A stretch of DNA of 64,000 nt from an uncultured Croceitalea sp. (GTDB lineage: Bacteria > Bacteroidota > Bacteroidia > Flavobacteriales > Flavobacteriaceae). Position numbers and translations under genes: made by a program. A model generated the notes under the pieces. The model was not told the DNA's origin, made no database searches, and saw only the letters and a program-made list of their open reading frames with translations. Shown here piece after piece: positions 51,801 to 61,469 of the stretch (its first letter is position 1; every line of letters starts with the position of its first letter). The stretch lies in assembly GCA_947499565.1 (NCBI GenBank), contig CANMOV010000002.1:310001-374000 (forward strand), read 5' to 3'.

Positions 51801-53234
51801 TTAAAAAGCTGCGTTCTGCGGTGTTCTTGGAAAAGGAATTACATCTCTAATATTACCCATGCCCGTTGAAAACTGGACTAACCTTTCAAAACCCAGCCCA
51901 AAACCACTATGTACGGCTGTTCCAAATTTTCTTAAATCTAGATACCACCACAACTCTTCTTCTTCAATACCTAAATCTGCCATTTTTTGTTGAAGCACTT
52001 CTAAACGCTCTTCACGCTGAGAACCTCCTACAATTTCTCCAATACCAGGAAAAAGAACATCCATTGCGCGTACAGTTTTTTCGTCTTCATTTAAACGCAT
52101 GTAAAATGCTTTAATATTCGCAGGATAATCAAACAAAATCACGGGGCATTTAAAATGTTTCTCTACTAAGAAACGTTCATGCTCGCTTTGTAAATCTGCA
52201 CCCCATTCATTAATTAAAAACTTAAATTTCTTCTTTTTATTAGGTTTAGAGTTCCTTAGAATTTCAATTGCTTCTGTATAGGAAACGCGTTTAAAATTAT
52301 TATCAACTACAAATTTTAATTTTTCAATTAAAGGCATTTCACTGCGCTCAGCTTGCGGTTTAGATTTTTCTTCATCTAATAAGCGCTTTTCTAAAAATTG
52401 TAAATCGTCTTGGCAGTTTTCTAATACGTAGTTAATGACCCACTTTATAAAATCTTCAGCCAAGTCCATATTCATATCTAAATCATGGAAGGCCATTTCT
52501 GGTTCAATCATCCAGAATTCTGCTAAATGGCGAGAAGTGTTTGAATTTTCTGCTCTAAATGTAGGGCCAAAAGTGTAAACTTTGCCAAGTCCCATAGCAT
52601 ATGCCTCTGCTTCTAATTGTCCAGAAACAGTTAAGTTAGTTTCTTTTCCAAAGAAATCTTCTTTATAATTTATAGCACCATCTTCATTTAGTGGTGGATT
52701 CTTGGCATCCAACGTTGTTACTCTAAACATCTCACCAGCTCCCTCTGCATCTGAACCTGTAACAATAGGCGCGTGGAAATAGTAGAACCCGTTTTGCTGA
52801 AAGTAAGTATGAACGGCATAAGAAAGCACAGAACGTACCCGCATAACTGCAGAAAAAGTGCTAGTTCTAACTCTTAAATGTGCTTTTTCGCGTAAAAATT
52901 CTAAAGAATGTTTTTTTGGTTGTATAGGGTAAGTATCTGCATCTGCACCACCAAGTATCACTAATTTAGAAACCTGTATCTCTACTCGTTGTCCTTTACC
53001 TTGACTTTCTACTAAAGTGCCAATTACATTAATTGCAGCACCTGAAGAAATACCCTTTATTAATTCTTCATTAAAGTTTTCAAAATCTATAACACATTGG
53101 ATGTTATTAATTGTTGAGCCATCGTTTAATGCTATAAAGCGGTTGCTTCTAAAGGTTTTTACCCATCCATTAATTTCTACTTCTTGTGAAGTAGGTTGAG
53201 TGGCAAGCAATTCTTTGACAGAAGAGAGTTTCAT
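51801..53234 (-). CDS. asnS: Asparaginyl-tRNA synthetase
   Basis: 477 residues, class II synthetase. The N-terminal OB-fold anticodon domain (VEINGWVKTFRSNRFIALNDGS) is followed by the catalytic core with motif 2 (FRAENSNTSRHLAEFWMIEPE) split around the flexible loop, and motif 3 (GLGFERLVQFSTGMGNIRDV) ending in IPFPRTPQNAAF. It charges tRNA-Asn. It stands before rpoN on the same strand. A -7 box, TATCTTTG on the minus strand (53258-53265), lies upstream. Confidence 0.96.
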   Translation of the reverse strand: MKLSSVKELLATQPTSQEVEINGWVKTFRSNRFIALNDGSTINNIQCVIDFENFNEELIKGISSGAAINVIGTLVESQGKGQRVEIQVSKLVILGGADADTYPIQPKKHSLEFLREKAHLRVRTSTFSAVMRVRSVLSYAVHTYFQQNGFYYFHAPIVTGSDAEGAGEMFRVTTLDAKNPPLNEDGAINYKEDFFGKETNLTVSGQLEAEAYAMGLGKVYTFGPTFRAENSNTSRHLAEFWMIEPEMAFHDLDMNMDLAEDFIKWVINYVLENCQDDLQFLEKRLLDEEKSKPQAERSEMPLIEKLKFVVDNNFKRVSYTEAIEILRNSKPNKKKKFKFLINEWGADLQSEHERFLVEKHFKCPVILFDYPANIKAFYMRLNEDEKTVRAMDVLFPGIGEIVGGSQREERLEVLQQKMADLGIEEEELWWYLDLRKFGTAVHSGFGLGFERLVQFSTGMGNIRDVIPFPRTPQNAAF

Positions 53235-53257
53235 TTTTAAACGTATAAATTAGGGAT

Positions 53258-53265
53258 CAAAGATA
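53258..53265 (-). promoter_or_regulatory. Candidate asnS promoter -7 box
   Basis: On the minus strand this reads TATCTTTG, matching TAnnTTTG, 23 bases before the asnS start. No clear -33 TTTG was seen at 19-21 bases. Confidence 0.45.
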
Positions 53266-53300
53266 GGTTTTTGACTAAAGAAAGCGAAGTCTGAAAATCG

Positions 53301-55697
53301 TTATTTGCTTCCGGTATTCTCGTCTTCCTTGGGCAAAATATTTATTTGCGGCTTCTTTAATACGTTCTTATTGGCAATATTTTTCTCCAACGAAAGTAAA
53401 AGTGAAGGAAGTAAAATCAAATTAGACAACATTGCGAAAAGCAAAGTTGCTGATACTAAGCCACCTAAAGCTTTTGTTCCTCCAAAACTGGAAACGGTAA
53501 AGACGGAAAAACCAAAAAATAGTACGATAGACGTATAGAACATACTTACTCCTGTTTCACGTAAGGCATTGTAAACTGATTTTTTTATTTGCCAGCGATT
53601 TGCTATCAGTTCTTGTCTATATTTAGCTAAAAAGTGAATTGTATCGTCCACAGAAATACCAAAAGCTATACTAAAAACTAAGATGGTAGATGGTTTTATA
53701 GGAACGCCTAAGTAGCCCATGAGACCTGCTGTAATAACCAAGGGTAGTAAATTAGGGACTAGAGAAATTAATATCATTCTAAAAGAACGGAATAAGTAAG
53801 CCATAAATAATGAAATAAGCCCAATGGCTAAGGCTAATGATAACAATAGATTTTTTACTAGATATTTTGTGCCTTTTAAGAATAATAATGCTTTACCAGT
53901 AATAAATACATTATAACGTTCCGATGGAAATATTTTTGCAATTGATTTAATTAAATCAGCCTCTATTTCTTCCATGCGTTCTGTCTTAACATCACGCATA
54001 AAAGTGGTCATACGAGCCGTTTGCCCTGTAGAATCAACAAAGCTTTCTAATAGATTTCCATTATCCGCAGATTTTCTAGCAACATCCATGATAAAGGTAT
54101 TTTCTTGAGATGTTGGGAGCTGGTAATATTTAGGGATTCCATTGTAAAATGCCTGCTTTGAGTACTTTACCAAGTTGACTACGGAAACAGATTTAGAAAG
54201 CTCAGGGGTTTCACTAATCTCAGTAGCTAATTGGTCCATTCTACGAAGTGTAGCAGGTTTTAAAATACCGTTCTTTTGTTTGGTGTCAACAACAACTTCA
54301 ACAGGCATAATACCGTCAAACTCTTCCTCAAAAAATCTTACGTCTTCTACAAATTTGGTGTTCTTGGGTAAGTCTTCTATCCGACTCCCCGTAATTTCAA
54401 TTTGATAAATACCAACAATACTTAGAACTAAAACTATGACAGATGTAATATAAACTGCAATTCGATTATTTCTAACAATACGTTCCATCCAATTGACAAA
54501 CAAATCAATCCACTTTTTGTTTAAGTGCTTTAAATGCTTAGTCTTAGGTAAAGGCATAAAGCTATAAAGGATTGGTATTATTAGTAACGAAAGCATGAAA
54601 ATGCAAAGAATATTTATGGAAGCTACAATACCGAATTCCTTAAGTAAATCGCTATCCAAAATAATAAATGTTGCAAAACCCGATGCCGTGGTTACATTGG
54701 TCATTAAAGTAGCATTTCCAATTTTGGAAATTACACGCTGCAACGAAAGTGCCTGATTCCCATGTTTTTTTACTTCTTGCTGATATTTATTGATTAAGAA
54801 AATACAATTTGGGATTCCGATAACAATAATTAATGGTGGAATTAAAGCGGTAAGAATTGTGATTTCATATTTGAACAATCCTAATATTCCAAAGGCCCAC
54901 ATTACGCCTATGATTACAACAAACATGGAAATAAAGGTGGCTCTAAAACTTCTGAAGAAGAAGAAAAAAATGATTGAAGTAACTAGTAAAGCTCCTAAAA
55001 TAAAGATCCCGATTTCATCAATAATAATTTTGGAATTCCAAGTTCGTATATAGGGCATTCCCGAAACACGCGCATCTAGACCAGTTTCCTTTTCAAAATC
55101 ATCTACAAGGCCTTCTAGATCATTTAGAATAAATTCATTTCTAACCGGTTCGTTAAGAATATCTTTATCCATATAGACCACCATTCTAACGGAACTACTT
55201 TCTTTATTAAAAAGTAAGTTTTCATAAAAAGGAAGGTCATTGAACAAATGCTCTTTTATGGCATTTACCTCTTCTACAGTTTTAAGGTTAGATGTAATAA
55301 GTGGTTTTAGAAAAAACTCTTGCTTTTCATTGTCTTTTACCAGCTCCTTTAAATTATCTGTAGAGATAACAAAATCGGTTTCTGGGATGGCTTCAAACTG
55401 TTTGCTAAGTTTGTTCCAACGATTAAAATTTTCTGGTAGAAACAGCGCGCTATCTCTTACAGCAAGCACAATTGCGTTGTCTTCCTGGCCAAATAGTTTT
55501 ACAAAAGCTTCATACTGCACAGTTTCTGGATGGTCGTCGGGTAGAATATTTGCTTCGGTATTGGAAAAACGCATATTTTTCCACTGCATCCCTAGAAAAA
55601 TGGTAGCAGTTAGAAGACCAACTAAAATTAATATTCTGTTGCGAAGGATTAATCGTGCAAGACCTGACCAAAATCCTTGAAAAAGCTTTTTTAGCAT
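53301..55697 (-). CDS. MMPL/RND family exporter
   Basis: 798 residues in two similar halves, each with one membrane helix, a large external domain, and five or so further helices. The first half has GIFILGALLVTSIIFFFFFRSFRATF and LIPPLIIVIGIPNCIFLINKY, the second SLVPNLLPLVITAGLMGYLGVPIKPST and SIAFGISVDDTIHFLAKYR. The DD pair in the latter is the usual proton relay of MMPL proteins. It probably moves lipids or other hydrophobic compounds across the inner membrane. A TACCTTTG box (55715-55722, minus strand) may be its promoter. It lies next to frr, as in many flavobacteria. Confidence 0.9.
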   Translation of the reverse strand: MLKKLFQGFWSGLARLILRNRILILVGLLTATIFLGMQWKNMRFSNTEANILPDDHPETVQYEAFVKLFGQEDNAIVLAVRDSALFLPENFNRWNKLSKQFEAIPETDFVISTDNLKELVKDNEKQEFFLKPLITSNLKTVEEVNAIKEHLFNDLPFYENLLFNKESSSVRMVVYMDKDILNEPVRNEFILNDLEGLVDDFEKETGLDARVSGMPYIRTWNSKIIIDEIGIFILGALLVTSIIFFFFFRSFRATFISMFVVIIGVMWAFGILGLFKYEITILTALIPPLIIVIGIPNCIFLINKYQQEVKKHGNQALSLQRVISKIGNATLMTNVTTASGFATFIILDSDLLKEFGIVASINILCIFMLSLLIIPILYSFMPLPKTKHLKHLNKKWIDLFVNWMERIVRNNRIAVYITSVIVLVLSIVGIYQIEITGSRIEDLPKNTKFVEDVRFFEEEFDGIMPVEVVVDTKQKNGILKPATLRRMDQLATEISETPELSKSVSVVNLVKYSKQAFYNGIPKYYQLPTSQENTFIMDVARKSADNGNLLESFVDSTGQTARMTTFMRDVKTERMEEIEADLIKSIAKIFPSERYNVFITGKALLFLKGTKYLVKNLLLSLALAIGLISLFMAYLFRSFRMILISLVPNLLPLVITAGLMGYLGVPIKPSTILVFSIAFGISVDDTIHFLAKYRQELIANRWQIKKSVYNALRETGVSMFYTSIVLFFGFSVFTVSSFGGTKALGGLVSATLLFAMLSNLILLPSLLLSLEKNIANKNVLKKPQINILPKEDENTGSK

Positions 55698-55775
55698 TCC
55701 AAATTTATTGTTGGCAAAGGTAGAAAATCATTGCTTGTGTACCTAGGGAAAGGCTTGAGATATAATAGTAAAAGA

Positions 55776-56330
55776 TTAAACCTTCATAATCTCAACTTCT
55801 TTAGCGTCAAGAGTACTATCTACTTTTTTAATATAGGTGTCTGTTAGTGTTTGAACGTCAACTTCAGCATTGGCCAGTAAGTCTTCAGAAATATCTAATT
55901 TTTTTAATTCTTTATTGGCTTCTTGGCGTGCACTTCGTATACTTACTTTAGCGTCTTCAGCTTCAGATTTTGCTTGCTTTACCAACTCACGTCTTCTTTC
56001 TTCGGTTAACGGAGGAACGTTAATGATAATCATTTCGCCATTGTTCATTGGATTAAATCCGATATTGGCATTCATGATTGCAGTTTCTATCTCTTGAAGT
56101 AAGCTTTTCTCCCAGGGTTGCACAGAAATAGTTCTAGCATCAGGAGTGTTTATGTTAGAAACTTGAGATAATGGAGTAGGAGAGCCATAATACTCTACCA
56201 TAACCGTAGATAGCATTACAGGGCTAGCTTTACCAGCACGAATTTTTATAAATGCTTTTTCCAGGTGAGACATTGCTCCATCCATGCTTTCCGCAGTACT
56301 GTCCAGTATAAATGTTACCTCTTCGTTCAT
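55776..56330 (-). CDS. frr: Ribosome recycling factor
   Basis: 184 residues, full length. It splits the post-termination ribosome with EF-G. It has the three-helix-bundle pattern of RRF: MDGAMSHLEKAFIKIRAGKASPVML (with the conserved RAGKA), VEYYGSPTPLSQVSNINTPDARTISVQPW and PPLTEERRRELVKQAK. It is the second gene of a pyrH-frr unit, 42 bases after pyrH. Confidence 0.97.
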   Translation of the reverse strand: MNEEVTFILDSTAESMDGAMSHLEKAFIKIRAGKASPVMLSTVMVEYYGSPTPLSQVSNINTPDARTISVQPWEKSLLQEIETAIMNANIGFNPMNNGEMIIINVPPLTEERRRELVKQAKSEAEDAKVSIRSARQEANKELKKLDISEDLLANAEVDVQTLTDTYIKKVDSTLDAKEVEIMKV

Positions 56331-56372
56331 AATCTTATATTTTTAAGTTCACAACCAATTTTTGTGCCAATA

Positions 56373-57080
56373 TTAAACGTTGACAAGAGTTCCAATGCTC
56401 TCTCCAGAAACTATTTTCATTAGGTTTCCTCTAGTATTCATGTCAAAAACAATTATTGGAAGTTCATTTTCTTGGCTTAAAGTAAATGCTGTAGTATCCA
56501 TTACTTTTAGTCCTTTACTAAGCACTTCTTTAAAGGAAAGGTTGTTAAACTTAGTTGCATTCTTATCTTTTTCTGGGTCAGCAGTATAAATTCCGTCTAC
56601 TCTTGTACCTTTTAAGATTACATCGGCCTTAATTTCGATGGCTCTTAAAACTGCTGCAGAGTCCGTCGTAAAATAGGGGTTGCCTGTACCGCCACCAAAA
56701 ATTACAACACGCCCTTTTTCTAAGTGACGCATAGCTCTTCTTCTAATAAAAGGCTCTGCTACTTCATTTATCTTTATTGCAGTTTGCACTCTAGTTTCTA
56801 CACCTTGAATTTCAAGAGCGCTCTGCAAAGCCAAACTATTTATCACAGTTGCTAACATACCCATATGGTCTCCTTGCACACGGTCCATTCCTTGGCTTGC
56901 CCCTGCAAGTCCTCTAAAAATATTTCCGCCCCCAATTACGATAGCTAGTTCAACTCCTTTGGTCATTACGGCTTTAATATCTTCTGCATATTCAGCAATT
57001 CTTTTCGGGTCAATACCATATTGTTGGTCGCCCATTAAAGCTTCACCACTTAATTTTAAAAGAATTCTTTTGTATTGCAT
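56373..57080 (-). CDS. pyrH: Uridylate kinase
   Basis: 235 residues from ATG 57080 ([17 protein letters not shown]), preferred over an upstream ATG at 57116 because the family begins there. It phosphorylates UMP to UDP. Motifs: [27 protein letters not shown] (UMP/ATP site), [19 protein letters not shown] and [16 protein letters not shown]. It leads the pyrH-frr pair, as is conserved in bacteria. Confidence 0.96.
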   Translation of the reverse strand: MQYKRILLKLSGEALMGDQQYGIDPKRIAEYAEDIKAVMTKGVELAIVIGGGNIFRGLAGASQGMDRVQGDHMGMLATVINSLALQSALEIQGVETRVQTAIKINEVAEPFIRRRAMRHLEKGRVVIFGGGTGNPYFTTDSAAVLRAIEIKADVILKGTRVDGIYTADPEKDKNATKFNNLSFKEVLSKGLKVMDTTAFTLSQENELPIIVFDMNTRGNLMKIVSGESIGTLVNV

Positions 57081-57240
57081 CCAGCACTTTTTTGAAATCC
57101 GAACAAAAATAATCAAAATAATTTTTGGCGTATAAGGTCGAATAGCGGGAAATTTTGGGTTATTGAAAATAAAAAATCATAGTTTTCTGTAACCTTTTTT
57201 AAAAAGTGCAGTTTACCCTTTTGAAAACCATAAAAACCTA

Positions 57241-57795
57241 ATGCAAACATTAACCGACAATGCATTGATGCTAAAAGTGAAATCTGGAGATATTCAGAAG
57301 CTAGGTTTGCTATATGAGCGGCACAAAAAAAGGTTGTTTGGCTTTTTCTATAATATGAATTCAGATGCTGCTTTAAGTGAAGACTTAGTGCAAAATGTAT
57401 TTATGAGGATACTTAAATACAAACATACTTTTACTGGTGAAGGTTCATTCGTAGCATGGATGTTTAGTACGGCTAGAAATGTCAACTACGATTATTATAA
57501 AAAAAGTAAGAAAACAAATAATGAATATCAGATTTCTTCAGTGGAATATAAACTTGACGACGGTATAAGTATGGAAGAATCATTAATGCGCAATGAGGAA
57601 TTGAAGAATTTGAAAAAAGCAATGCACAAAATGGCTCCTGAGAAACGCGAGATTTTAGTGCTCAGTAAATTTAAAGAATTGAAGTTTAGTCAAATAGGAG
57701 AAATTATAGGTTGTAGTGAGGGTGCTGCAAAGGTAAAAGCGCACCGTGCTTTAAAGGAATTAAGAACCATATACCTACAATTAGAATCAATATAG
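57241..57795 (+). CDS. RNA polymerase ECF-type sigma factor
   Basis: 184 residues. Region 2 has LGLLYERHKKRLFGFFYNM and LSEDLVQNVFMRILKYKHTF with the FxxWMFSTARNVNYDYYKK section; region 4 has MAPEKREILVLSKFKELKFSQIGEIIGCSEGAAKVKAHRALKEL, a helix-turn-helix. It recognises -35 elements as a small, extracytoplasmic-function sigma. The gene after it (2 bases on) codes a membrane protein likely to be its anti-sigma factor. Confidence 0.93.
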   Translation: MQTLTDNALMLKVKSGDIQKLGLLYERHKKRLFGFFYNMNSDAALSEDLVQNVFMRILKYKHTFTGEGSFVAWMFSTARNVNYDYYKKSKKTNNEYQISSVEYKLDDGISMEESLMRNEELKNLKKAMHKMAPEKREILVLSKFKELKFSQIGEIIGCSEGAAKVKAHRALKELRTIYLQLESI

Positions 57796-57797
57796 TT

Positions 57798-58601
57798 ATG
57801 GAACAGGAGGAATTTGAGCGTAAGGCAATAGAATATATTAGGGGAGATATTGGCGAGCAAGAGAGAATAGCATTTGAGGCTTACTTGGAGGGAAACCCCA
57901 AGCAAAAAATGGAGCTAGAAGGACTTATGGAAGTGTGGTCCCAAACAGATAAAATAACCACCCCTGAGCCATCTGAGCAAATGGATATTAGGTTTTTTGA
58001 AACATTAAATGCCGCTGTAGATAAGAAGGAGATAAAAAAGAGTAAGGGCTTTAATGGTCTTTTAAGCAAGTTTAAATTTTTATGGAGTCCACAATTTGCT
58101 TACGGCATAGTGTTACTTGGAATTGGACTTTCAATAGGATATTTTTTTAATACTGATAAAATAAATAATCAAGTAGATGCCAATATAGCGTCTAATAATG
58201 AAGCTAAGGAAGTGCGAGAAAAACTGGTGTTAACATTATTGGAACAACCTTCTGCCAATAAAAGACTGCAAGGCGTTAGTGAGGCTAATAAGTTTGATAA
58301 AGTAGATGAAACAGTAATTAATGCGCTATTGCAAACGCTAAATAAAGATAGTAATGTAAATGTAAGATTAGCTGCCATTGAATCATTAACCAATTATGTA
58401 GATAACCCGGCAGTAAGACAAGGATTAGTGCAATCTATTCCCAATCAAGAGTCCCCAATTGTACAGGTGACTTTGGCAAACTTGATGGCTGCATTGCAAG
58501 AGAAGAAATCCGTAGAACCATTTAAAAAGTTATTGCAAAATCAAAAATTGGATACTACGGTAAAAAAGAAAATAGAAAGTACAATTCAATCAATCATATA
58601 G
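57798..58601 (+). CDS. Probable anti-sigma factor with HEAT-repeat domain
   Basis: 267 residues. The N-terminal 80 residues form an acidic helical section (a putative sigma-binding region), then one membrane helix (about 100-117) and a C-terminal HEAT-like part (residues about 165-265: VDETVINALLQTLNKDSNVNVRLAAIESLTNYVD). Gene order directly after an ECF sigma and the single membrane pass suggest an anti-sigma factor that holds the sigma until a signal reaches the outer HEAT part. No zinc ZAS motif is seen. Confidence 0.75.
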   Translation: MEQEEFERKAIEYIRGDIGEQERIAFEAYLEGNPKQKMELEGLMEVWSQTDKITTPEPSEQMDIRFFETLNAAVDKKEIKKSKGFNGLLSKFKFLWSPQFAYGIVLLGIGLSIGYFFNTDKINNQVDANIASNNEAKEVREKLVLTLLEQPSANKRLQGVSEANKFDKVDETVINALLQTLNKDSNVNVRLAAIESLTNYVDNPAVRQGLVQSIPNQESPIVQVTLANLMAALQEKKSVEPFKKLLQNQKLDTTVKKKIESTIQSII

Positions 58602-58679
58602 TTTATTTATCAATCAGCTCATAATGGGCAAAATCAAATTACGAACAGTCCTAAGTTGTAGGGCGTAAAATTTAATCAA

Positions 58680-59546
58680 ATGAAAAAAACAATTCTAACA
58701 TGCCTACTTACGGTTTTTACTGTAGTACATTTTGTTAACGCACAAAGGCCAGCGTTTAAAGAACAAATAAAAAAAGAGATTGCTTTTGAAAGTAGTAGTA
58801 AACAAAACACCTTGATTCTAAATAACATTTTTGGATTTGTTAAAGTAGAAGGTTATGAAGGGAATCAAATACAGCTTGTAGTTGATAAAAAGATTACCGC
58901 TGATAATACCACAGATTTAGAGACTGGTAAAAAAGAATTGCTAATAAAGGTGCTCAAAAAAGGCAATAAAGTAGTTGTGTACCCAAGTGCACCTTTTATG
59001 AAATTTGATCAGGATAAGTTTCAATATTATTGCTGTAATCAAGAATATGAAGAACCAGCTTATGAGCATCAAACAGATTTTACTTTAAGGGTCCCAAAAA
59101 ATATCAAATTGGATATTAGTACTGTAAATGATGGCGAATTAACGATTAAGAACATGCGCGGCGATTTTATAAAAGCCAATAATGTTAATGGAGGCATTTC
59201 TTTAATAAATATTACTGGACAGACTAAAGTCCACTGCATTAATGGTGAGGTTAAAATATCCTATGCTGATAATCCTAAAATTTCATCCAAATATTATTCA
59301 CTAAATGGGGATATTAATGTTACTTATCAAAATACATTATCTGCGGATGTTTCTTTTAAAAGTATGAATGGAGAACTGTTTACCGATTTTGATATTCAAA
59401 AACAGTTTAACAGAACGAGTAAGTCATCAGAAAATAAGAAAACAAAATTTAAATATGAGTCAAAGCCAGTTGTTCAAATAGGTAAAGGTGGTATTGATTA
59501 CGATTTTGAAACACTTAATGGCAACGTATTCATCAAAAAAATATAA
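58680..59546 (+). CDS. DUF4097-like exported protein
   Basis: 288 residues. Signal peptide (about 1-21, ending FVNAQ). The mature part is rich in beta strands with a right-handed helix-like repetitive pattern (LDISTVNDGELTIKNMRGDFIKANNVNGGISLINI), typical of DUF4097/adhesin-like proteins. A CCNQEYEEP element around residue 117 is a possible disulfide site. It is 5 bases before a similar gene and belongs to the sigma operon region. Function unknown; perhaps an envelope-stress output or sensor. Confidence 0.75.
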   Translation: MKKTILTCLLTVFTVVHFVNAQRPAFKEQIKKEIAFESSSKQNTLILNNIFGFVKVEGYEGNQIQLVVDKKITADNTTDLETGKKELLIKVLKKGNKVVVYPSAPFMKFDQDKFQYYCCNQEYEEPAYEHQTDFTLRVPKNIKLDISTVNDGELTIKNMRGDFIKANNVNGGISLINITGQTKVHCINGEVKISYADNPKISSKYYSLNGDINVTYQNTLSADVSFKSMNGELFTDFDIQKQFNRTSKSSENKKTKFKYESKPVVQIGKGGIDYDFETLNGNVFIKKI

Positions 59547-59551
59547 CAATC

Positions 59552-60364
59552 ATGAAAAATTTAAAATTTATAGCAGTACTAGTTGGTTTATTAATAGCAC
59601 CCATATTAAGTGGTCAAGAGAAGAAAATAGATTTGTTTACAATTCCTTTAAGTAACCCAGGTAGTTCCGGGGTGTTAGAGGTGGATCAAATTTCAGGTTC
59701 GATAACTGTGGTGGCTTATAGTGGAAAAGAAGTAATAGTGAAGGCTACGGTTCATGAAGATGATAAAAAATGTCAGGATTGTGAGAAAAAAGGAATGAAG
59801 AAAATATCTGGTTCTTCTTTAAATATTTCAGCCGAGGAAAATGATAATGTAGTAAGAATCCATAACGAGCTATGGAATAATAAAACTGATTTTGATATTA
59901 AAGTGCCTACCAATTTTTCATTAAAGTTAGAAACAATAAATAACGGTGATATTTATGTTGAAGGGGTAAATGGAGAAATGGAGATTAGTAATGTAAATGG
60001 TAAAATTACATTAAAAGGTGTTAGTGGCGCTGTAAGTGCAGATACTACTAATGGGGAATTAATTGTTGATTTTAACAGTATAACCAGTGGAGCGGATATG
60101 GCTTTTAGTAGTTTTAATGGTAATGTAGAAGTTACTTTTCCAAGTAGTCTAAAAGCTAATGTTAAGGCCAAATCTGATATGGGTGATGTATATACCGATT
60201 TTGATATGAATGTTTCTGAAAACAAACCTGAAGTAGACCGTAGTTCAAAAACCGGAACTTATAAAGTTAAGGTGGAACAATGGGTAAAAGGAAAAATAAA
60301 TGGTGGTGGACCAGAGATGATGTTTAAGACTTTTAACGGTGATATAATGATAAAATCTAAATAG
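59552..60364 (+). CDS. DUF4097-like exported protein (second)
   Basis: 270 residues. Signal peptide ends in LSGQE. Mature part shows the same beta-strand pattern as the product of 58680 (LKLETINNGDIYVEGVNGEMEISNVNGKITLKGVSGAVSA), plus a KKCQDCEKKG motif near residue 75 with a Cys pair. It is probably the product of an old duplication. A two-sided terminator follows. Confidence 0.75.
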   Translation: MKNLKFIAVLVGLLIAPILSGQEKKIDLFTIPLSNPGSSGVLEVDQISGSITVVAYSGKEVIVKATVHEDDKKCQDCEKKGMKKISGSSLNISAEENDNVVRIHNELWNNKTDFDIKVPTNFSLKLETINNGDIYVEGVNGEMEISNVNGKITLKGVSGAVSADTTNGELIVDFNSITSGADMAFSSFNGNVEVTFPSSLKANVKAKSDMGDVYTDFDMNVSENKPEVDRSSKTGTYKVKVEQWVKGKINGGGPEMMFKTFNGDIMIKSK

Positions 60365-60387
60365 TCTAAAGACAGCTGTAAAACAAA

Positions 60388-60413
60388 AAACCCTGACCAT
60401 TTGGTCAGGGTTT
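60388..60413. terminator. Two-sided terminator
   Basis: AAACCCTGACC (60388-60398) pairs with GGTCAGGGTTT (60403-60413). It sits between convergent genes (DUF4097-like and tsf) with A and T runs on either side, so it can end transcription in both directions. Confidence 0.85.
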
Positions 60414-60433
60414 ATAAATTTATAACGTTACTG

Positions 60434-61399
60434 TTATCCTACTGTAGCGCGTTTAAAGTCTGTAACAGAAACATCACCATGAGATGCAACGTATTTTGCA
60501 ACATTAATTTTCTCATCTTTAATGAAATTCTGATCTAATAAACACTGCTCTTGATCTAAAGTAGTATTGTCAGAAATAAATCTTTCCATTTTTCCAGGAA
60601 GAATTTTGTCCCAGATTTGTTCTGGTTTTCCTTCAGCTTTCAATTGTGCTTTCGCATCTTCTTCAGCTTTAGCCAAAACGTCATCAGTTAATTGCGCCAT
60701 GGAAATATACTGGGGAACATTCTTAAGTGTTTTTCCTAAACGACCAAGCTCTATGTTGTCTTTTTCAATAACAGCAATTCTAGCTTCAGTTTCTGCCGCA
60801 ACAAAATCAGCATCAAAATCTTTATATGATAAAGTAGTAGCCCCCATAGAAGCAACTTGCATTGAAATATCTTTTGCTAAGACATCAGCGGTATCCACAG
60901 CTGCAGATAAACCAACTAAGGCTGCAATCTTGTTGATATGAACATAACTTCCCACGTAAGGAGCTTCTAATTTTTCAAAAGAAGTGATGTCTAGTTTTTC
61001 ACCAATAACACCAGTTTGCTCGATCAATTTGTCAGCTACGGTCATTCCTCCAAAATCTGATGCTAAGAATTCCTCTTTAGTAGCATAATTTAAGGCCTTT
61101 TCTGCTAGTTCGTTTGCTAAGGCAATGAAGTTTTCGTTTTTTCCAACAAAATCTGTTTCACACCCTAATACGATAGCTGCACCAACAGTTTTGTCAGCAT
61201 TTACTTTTGCTATCGCTGCACCTTCAGAAGAATCTCTATCTGCTCTTTTAGCGGCAATCTTTTGACCTTTCTTGCGAAGGATTTCAATTGCTTTATCAAA
61301 ATCACCATCTGCTTCAACTAATGCATTTTTACAATCCATCATTCCAGCTCCGGTAGCTTTTCTTAATTTATTTACTTCAGCGGCTGTAATCTTTGCCAT
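60434..61399 (-). CDS. tsf: Elongation factor Ts
   Basis: 321 residues, somewhat longer than the E. coli protein (283) as in other Bacteroidetes. It recharges EF-Tu by swapping GDP for GTP. The N-terminal domain has LRKATGAGMMDCKNALVEADGD, and the core TDFVGKNENF. It follows rpsB after 70 bases on the same strand, the usual order. Confidence 0.97.
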   Translation of the reverse strand: MAKITAAEVNKLRKATGAGMMDCKNALVEADGDFDKAIEILRKKGQKIAAKRADRDSSEGAAIAKVNADKTVGAAIVLGCETDFVGKNENFIALANELAEKALNYATKEEFLASDFGGMTVADKLIEQTGVIGEKLDITSFEKLEAPYVGSYVHINKIAALVGLSAAVDTADVLAKDISMQVASMGATTLSYKDFDADFVAAETEARIAVIEKDNIELGRLGKTLKNVPQYISMAQLTDDVLAKAEEDAKAQLKAEGKPEQIWDKILPGKMERFISDNTTLDQEQCLLDQNFIKDEKINVAKYVASHGDVSVTDFKRATVG

Positions 61400-61469
61400 A
61401 ATTCGAATTTTTTATCTTTCCGCAATAGCGGTTATCTTTTTTAAATTGTTGTTTTAGACTAATGTTAAA

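Noticed and set aside
55240-55680. 146-codon ORF opposite the MMPL exporter gene
   Set aside because: Shadow frame; the minus-strand protein is full length and well matched to its family.
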